A stretch of DNA of 64,000 bases, taken from Cornus controversa (lineage: Eukaryota > Streptophyta > Magnoliopsida > Cornales > Cornaceae). This document shows positions 59,024-64,000 of this stretch, one piece after another (position 1 is the stretch's first letter; every line of letters begins with the position of its first letter). The stretch spans positions 58,718,270 to 58,782,269 of the forward strand of contig CM048846.1 of the NCBI GenBank assembly GCA_026545225.1, in the 5' to 3' direction. A program made the position numbers and the translations under genes. The notes beneath the pieces are model-generated. The model was not told the origin of the DNA. It ran no database searches and worked only from the letters and a program-made list of their open reading frames with translations.

Positions 59024-60001
59024 CTAGAAAAATGCATCAATCCAACAAATTTATTAATTCAGCATAACATAAACAAGGAAATTGCATCCTGCATATACAT
59101 AGATCATTGGGATATATCTCAACTTCCACGAAACAGAAACACTTTCAGGAAAATAGGAAAATCCTAAATCTAGCACAAAACACAAGGATAAGCCTGAAAC
59201 AATTTAGAAAATCTATACACAAAATGAAAAGGAGTTACAATTGACCACAAAACTACAAAAGGTATAATAAGATTAACCCTGAGTTACCATGAATTCCTTA
59301 ATACCTTAGCTATCAACCATCTATACTTCAAAATATAGAACACAAAAATTATCATCATGAAACGTTGAATCTACTCAAATAACAAAGTTTTTAAAGTTTT
59401 GTGCTGGATTGTTTGGTTTAGTACTAAGCCAAAGGTTAAGCAAGCTTCGAAGGATTAGTGGACCCTAAAGATTTAGTTTAAGCAGAGTTCCTTCAATGAA
59501 TTGTGTCAAGACAGTGGAATTAAAATAGAACCAATCTCTTGCTTACAGTGGAAGGGGAAAAGGTTGGGCTTCAGTAACTGGTGGAGCAGCCTTATCTTGT
59601 TCCAGAACCACCTGATTTTTTGCTGATTAATTTATGTGAGACATAATTTATGTAATGATACATGTCCTATTATTCATCTTAGATTGGTGAAGAATGCAAG
59701 TGAGGTTATAATCTTCTTTAAGTTGTTTCTAGTACTGATGAAACTAAAAAAGTATATAAAAATATCTTAGTAAATTGAAAAAAAAATTAAAGTTTAATCT
59801 CTTTAAAATCTAATTTTTTTATCAATATAAATTGAAGAAGCTTAACAAAACATGAAATTTTAATCTCCTAAAATGAAAAGCATTAATAAATTAATAAAAA
59901 TGATTGTTTATTATTTTGGAAGGATCATGAAAATGATGAAAATTATTTAGTTTTGTGGGGAAAATAGGTACAAATTTCAGCCACGTAATAACAAGAAGAA
60001 G
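59024..60001. other. spacer between the phosphatase fragment and the transposase
   Basis: AT-rich, no recognised coding sequence. Upstream transposase exons would be expected here but were not identified. Confidence 0.4.
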
Positions 60002-62943
60002 ATTCCTCAAAAGGTTTTGCGGTACTTTTCGCTCATACCAAGTTTGCAGAGGTTATTTATGTCTAGAAAGACAGCTGCTGATATGTCTTGGCATAAATAA
60101 AAGAGGGTTGATGATGGGGTATTGAGACATCCAGTAGATTCTGAAACCTGAAAGGATTTTGATAAGCAACATGATTGGTTTGCTAAAGATCCTCGAAATA
60201 TCCGCCTTGCATTAGCAACTGATGGGTTCAATCCATTTGGAAACATGTCCACCTCTTATAGCACGTGGCCTATAATTCTGATGGCTTACAATTTACCACC
60301 TTGGAAATGTATGAAAGAGCCTTTTTTCATGATGTCATTGCTCATACCTGGACCAAAGTCACCTGGTAAGGACATTGATGTGTACTTGCAACCACTGATT
60401 GACGAGCTGAAAGAGCTATGGGAACATGGTGTAGATACATTCGATGCTTCGAAAAAACAAAATTTCCAATTGCATGCTGCATTGTTGTGGACGATAAATG
60501 ACTTCCCTACATATGCAATTGTGTCTGGGTGGATGACTAAAGGAAAATTGGCATGTCCAAGCTGTAATAAGGAGACTTCTTCATATTGGTTGGAACACGG
60601 AAGGAAACTTTGTTACCAGTGTCATCGTCGATTTTTACCGGATGATCATAATTGGCGAAGAAATAAGCAAGCATTTGATGGATCACAGGAGCTTAGGCAG
60701 AAACCTAATGAATTATCTGGCGATGATTTACTGGAACAATTAAATAAAATTCTTGACGCGAGGTTTAGTAAGGGACCAAATAGCCTAAAGAGAAAGCGTC
60801 AAAACTATAAGCTCAATTGGACAAAGAGGAGCATTTTATTTAAATTGCCTTATTGGCATATGCTTAAATTATGACATAATCTAGATGTCATGCACATTGA
60901 GAAGAACATATGTGATAATGTTATTGGAACGTTGTTGGATATAGATGGAAAAACAAAGGACACTGTCAAGGCTCGTATGGATTTGATGAAAATGGGTGTC
61001 AAGAAAGAATTACATCTAGTTCCAAATGGTGACAGATTTGTGATGCCGTGTGCTTGCTACCAATTATCATCCCTTGATAGAAAGGGGTTCTATGAGTGGT
61101 TGAAATCTATTAAGTTTCCTGACGGTTATGCATCAAACATTTCTCGATGTGTCAATGTCAAAGATTGCAAGCTATTAGGATTGAAAAGTCATGATTGTCA
61201 TGTTCTTTTGCAACATTTACTCCCAGTAGCATTATGTGGCCACCTTCGTAAGGATGTATGTACCACGTTAACTGAGCTTAGTTTCTTTTTCAAGAAATTG
61301 TGTTCAAGGACATTACAGTTGGATGAGTTAGAGCAAATGGAAAAAGACATTGTCATTATATTATGCAAGCTGGAGTGGATATTCCCCCCTGCCTTTTTTG
61401 ACGTAATGGTCCACTTAGCAATTCACCTTCCTCGTGAGGCCATCCTTGCTGGACCTGTGCCATATCACTGGATGTATCCAATTGAAAGGTGATATGCTAC
61501 TCAATATTTTATAATCATTGTTAGAAGCCTTATATTAATATTATGTATCTATTATTCACTTAAATAAAATTTTAATAGGTTCTTACATTCTTTAAAGACA
61601 ACAGTTCGAAATAAAGCCAAACCAGAGGGATCGATTGCTGAGGTATATATTGATAGAGAATGCCTAACTTTTTATTCGATGTATCTCAAAGGGGTTAAGA
61701 CAGTGTTTAATCGAGATAAACGGAATTACGATGGCAGTCGAGGAAATAAAGGTCAGGCCTTTATGTTTTCATTCAAGATGTACATACTTTGGGAGCCCCG
61801 ACCTATTTTGATATGCCACTGGCTAATCTTGATAAGGCTCATATGTATGTATTGAACAATTGTAATGAAGTGCTGCCTTATGTTAAGTGGGTAATACATG
61901 TAATAAATTTTTTTATTTTGTGTATTTAATTATATATTAGTTAATGTAGTTCAAGCTTATAATTTTACATACTTTCTGTGAAGTGAACACATAGAGATTG
62001 TCAAGAGTCGGGGCTTGACTGATGCACAACACGAACAACAATTTCCTCGATGGTTTGAGAAGCGTGTAAGTTTTTAGACAAGGTTCACTAATTTTTTATA
62101 AATTTATTGTTTATAATCTCACTAAAAAAAATTCCATGTGATCCATAGATGAAAAGATTGTACGAACAGAAAGCGCCAGAAGCTACCGAGCAACTCTACT
62201 GTTTAGCTTGTGGTCCTGCTCAAATGGTTACCCAATATTCGGGATGTATCATCAATGGGATTAGGTTTCACACATCTGATCGTAACAAGTACCGTAGTAC
62301 ACAAAATAGTGGAGTTGTTGTGAAAGGAGAACATAATTCTAAAGAAATTGACTTCTATGGTGTTCTATTAGATATTATAGAGTTATAATATTTAGGAGAA
62401 AATAATGTATATATCTTCAAGTGCGATTGTTGGGATGTTGGTTCAAGAACAGGAATACATTCTGATGAGCACATCACAAGTGTAAATTTTGCAAAGAAGT
62501 GGTACAACAACGATCCTTATGTGTTAGCATACCAAGCTAAGCAAGTGTTTTATATGAAAGACATAAAGTATGGTGGTCAGTGGCATGTTGTACAAAAGGT
62601 GGAGCCTAGGAGTTTGTATCACATTGAGGAGATGACATTAGTTAATGAAAGTATAGATACAGATGCTAATTTATATGAAGTCGAAGATTCAGGAAATGTT
62701 GATGCAACCGTCCAATATGATGACAGAGATTTTGAACCATTGCATAGGGAAGATGTTGACCCATTATATGTTGATGCAGCTATTCTTCAGACTGAAAATG
62801 CAACAGGCGATCATGTAGATGAAGATTTCATTAATGATGATAAAAGCGAGCACGAAGATGATACATTGATCGATTATTGTGATGATGAGGAAGATTGTGA
62901 TGATGAATTGTTATCTGTTGATGACGACAGTGATATAGAATGA
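60002..62943 (+). pseudogene. CACTA tnp2-type transposase gene (TNPD-like), decayed
   Basis: Exons inferred: 60002-61488, 61579-61886, 61984-62065 and 62149-62943 (stop TGA). Exon 1 covers the tnp2 transposase core (PF02992-like: ATDGFNPFGNMS, CHRRFLPDDH) and the start of a DUF4218-like region (LDVMHIEKNICDNV, WMYPIER). The second exon encodes NKAKPEGSIAE and NRDKRNYDG. The last has a DUF4216-like block (YIFKCDCWDV, LAYQAKQVFYMKD) and a highly acidic tail (DDEEDCDDELLSVDDDSDIE). In-frame stops: TAA 60098, TGA 60149, TGA 60872 and TAA 62386; exon 2 needs a one-base frame change near 61780. The N-terminal transposase-associated domain was not found. The encoded protein would be inactive. Confidence 0.88.
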
Positions 62944-63566
62944 TTGGCATGCTTCTTTAATGAAATGTTTCCTTCTTTTTGAATAAGGCATTACACAGAA
63001 AATTGTTAAGTAGCAGTTTATATGCTAACATATGCTTCTTAAATTAATTATTTTCATCAAGTAGAAACATATGACATATTACAAAATATAAGACTTTTTG
63101 TTTTTAAGTGAATGTTCATTATTGGATGTTATTATAATTCTTGGTAATGTGATTTTTTTATACTTATCAAAGACTAAAAAGGATGTCCTAAATTAAGTGA
63201 CTGTCAGTACCCTTGTTTTATTCTTTTTGTTCTTTCAGGTAGTGGTGACCCAAGTATGAGTTGAACTTGTTTTCGTAATTTTACTTTTATTATATTAGTT
63301 TTCCTCTATAATCTAGTTTGTTCTCTAAGTTGATGTGATTCTCCAAGAAATGGTTTATAGAAGCTATGAATTTTTTTAGATGTATTCTAAATTTTTTTAT
63401 TTTTGTTAGGCATATTATTGGTCATTATGAGATTTTAGAATGGGTTGCTCCAATATAGAATAAATAAAATCAACCATTTTTTTTCTACACTTCGTGGGAA
63501 TTGAAGCATGCCATGTAGTTATGATATTTTATTGGCATATGAAGCACTAACTTCTTTCTGGTAGAT
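62944..63566. other. intergenic spacer within the CACTA element
   Basis: AT-rich DNA between the transposase gene and the next open frame; no separate feature. Confidence 0.4.
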
Positions 63567-63793
63567 ATGGCACCTGGTCGTCATAGGCGAGTATCTCAGT
63601 CAGTGCTTAATGCCATGCCCACATTGACAGCCAAATCATTGCCTATAGTTTCTCAGCCAGAGCCTACCACCATGCCCATGTCGTCACCAACATTCTTGCC
63701 TATTCATACTCCCATGGCCACAGGCACAAACACATTCACACCTATTGACACAGTCGTGGGCACGCCCTCTCCGTCCAACTCATCAATTGTGGG
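63567..63793 (+). CDS. possible first exon of a second CACTA gene
   Basis: ATG at 63567 opens MAPGRHRRVSQSVLNAMPTL, followed by a Pro/Ser/Thr-rich segment to a likely GT donor in GTGGGTAAG (63788-63796). In CACTA elements a TNPA/Ptta-like gene commonly lies downstream of tnp2, and such proteins often begin with a low-complexity Pro/Ser-rich part. The rest lies beyond the window, so the identification rests on position. Confidence 0.4.
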
Positions 63794-64000
63794 TAAGATT
63801 TACTTTAATTTATTTTTTCAGTTGTTTTGTTTATTGGTGAATAGGTTTTTACTTTTTCTTTTTAGGGTTATGCTATTATATTCTAATAAACTGAAAATAA
63901 AATATTTTAAAATTAAGAATTATGTTGTTAAATAAAATATTACGCTCCATCAAATAGTTGTAAAAATCAAAATATTCCTTCTTTTCTTTTTTGTTATTGT

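Larger units (their letters stand above)
54837..64000 (+). mobile_element. second CACTA transposon, left end to window edge
   Basis: Starts CACTACAACAAATTGGG at 54837. Subterminal repeats follow to about 55510. A tnp2-type transposase gene lies at 60002-62943 and the start of a second gene at 63567. The right terminus is not in the window. The 4.5 kb between the subterminal repeats and the transposase holds MITEs, a SINE-like element and a phosphatase exon. Joining the 54837 end with the 60 kb transposase is inference from orientation and order. Confidence 0.65.

Noticed and set aside
54837..64000. Active autonomous CACTA
   Set aside because: The transposase gene has at least four in-frame stops and one frame change.

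Overview
The window is nuclear DNA of a flowering plant, most likely a eudicot. It is AT-rich, has GT-AG introns, and carries plant retroelements of the SIRE-like copia, Tat-like gypsy and L1-like LINE types. It also carries plant CACTA and Mutator-type DNA transposons, and a coiled-coil NLR resistance-gene homologue. I cannot name the species. Two host loci stand out: an apparently intact ENHANCER OF RUDIMENTARY homologue (ERH, four coding exons, 12317-21433, +) and a broken CC-NB-LRR gene (38483-43003, +). Almost everything else is transposon sequence, much of it nested.

Layout. 1-1560: copia leader/LTR pieces in both orientations and a minisatellite. 2083-9416: a decayed copia element (-) whose 5' LTR is split by a 2.6 kb solo gypsy-type LTR with an AATAT target duplication. 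9417-12030: LTR debris, a 100 bp Stowaway hairpin, a two-tier minisatellite and AT-rich DNA. 12140-21860: the ERH gene; its 6.7 kb first intron holds a 5'-truncated LINE, a 32-base G run and several local duplications, and two of its splice-acceptor regions have decayed duplicate copies. 23360-30065: gypsy remnants, including oppositely oriented LTR copies and Tat-like gag pieces, a complete 549 bp TRIM with target duplications, and a minisatellite. 30302-31760: a Harbinger-like non-autonomous element.

31898-38297: a 6.4 kb foldback element with a perfect 9 bp target duplication. Its two long inverted arms are built from diverged tandem units of about 165-210 bp. It ends 185 bp upstream of the NLR start codon, and nested 9-bp-TSD MITEs sit in its right arm. 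A MITE of the same family and the same length as the outer one has landed in the NLR leucine-rich repeat region.

44476-46681: three packed MITEs, a gypsy LTR start and an isolated terminal exon of an acid invertase (GH32). 48729-54471: a complete-ended non-autonomous CACTA element with a TNP1/TNPA-like gene (-). 54837 to the right edge: the left end of a second CACTA element with a decayed tnp2-type transposase gene (+), which appears to contain an exon fragment of a plant PP7-like protein phosphatase.

Logic of the region: the ERH gene tolerates very large intronic insertions with its coding exons untouched, whereas the NLR next to the foldback element has lost its reading frame by a nonsense change, a MITE and a local rearrangement. 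No rRNA genes, convincing tRNA genes or CRISPR arrays were seen.
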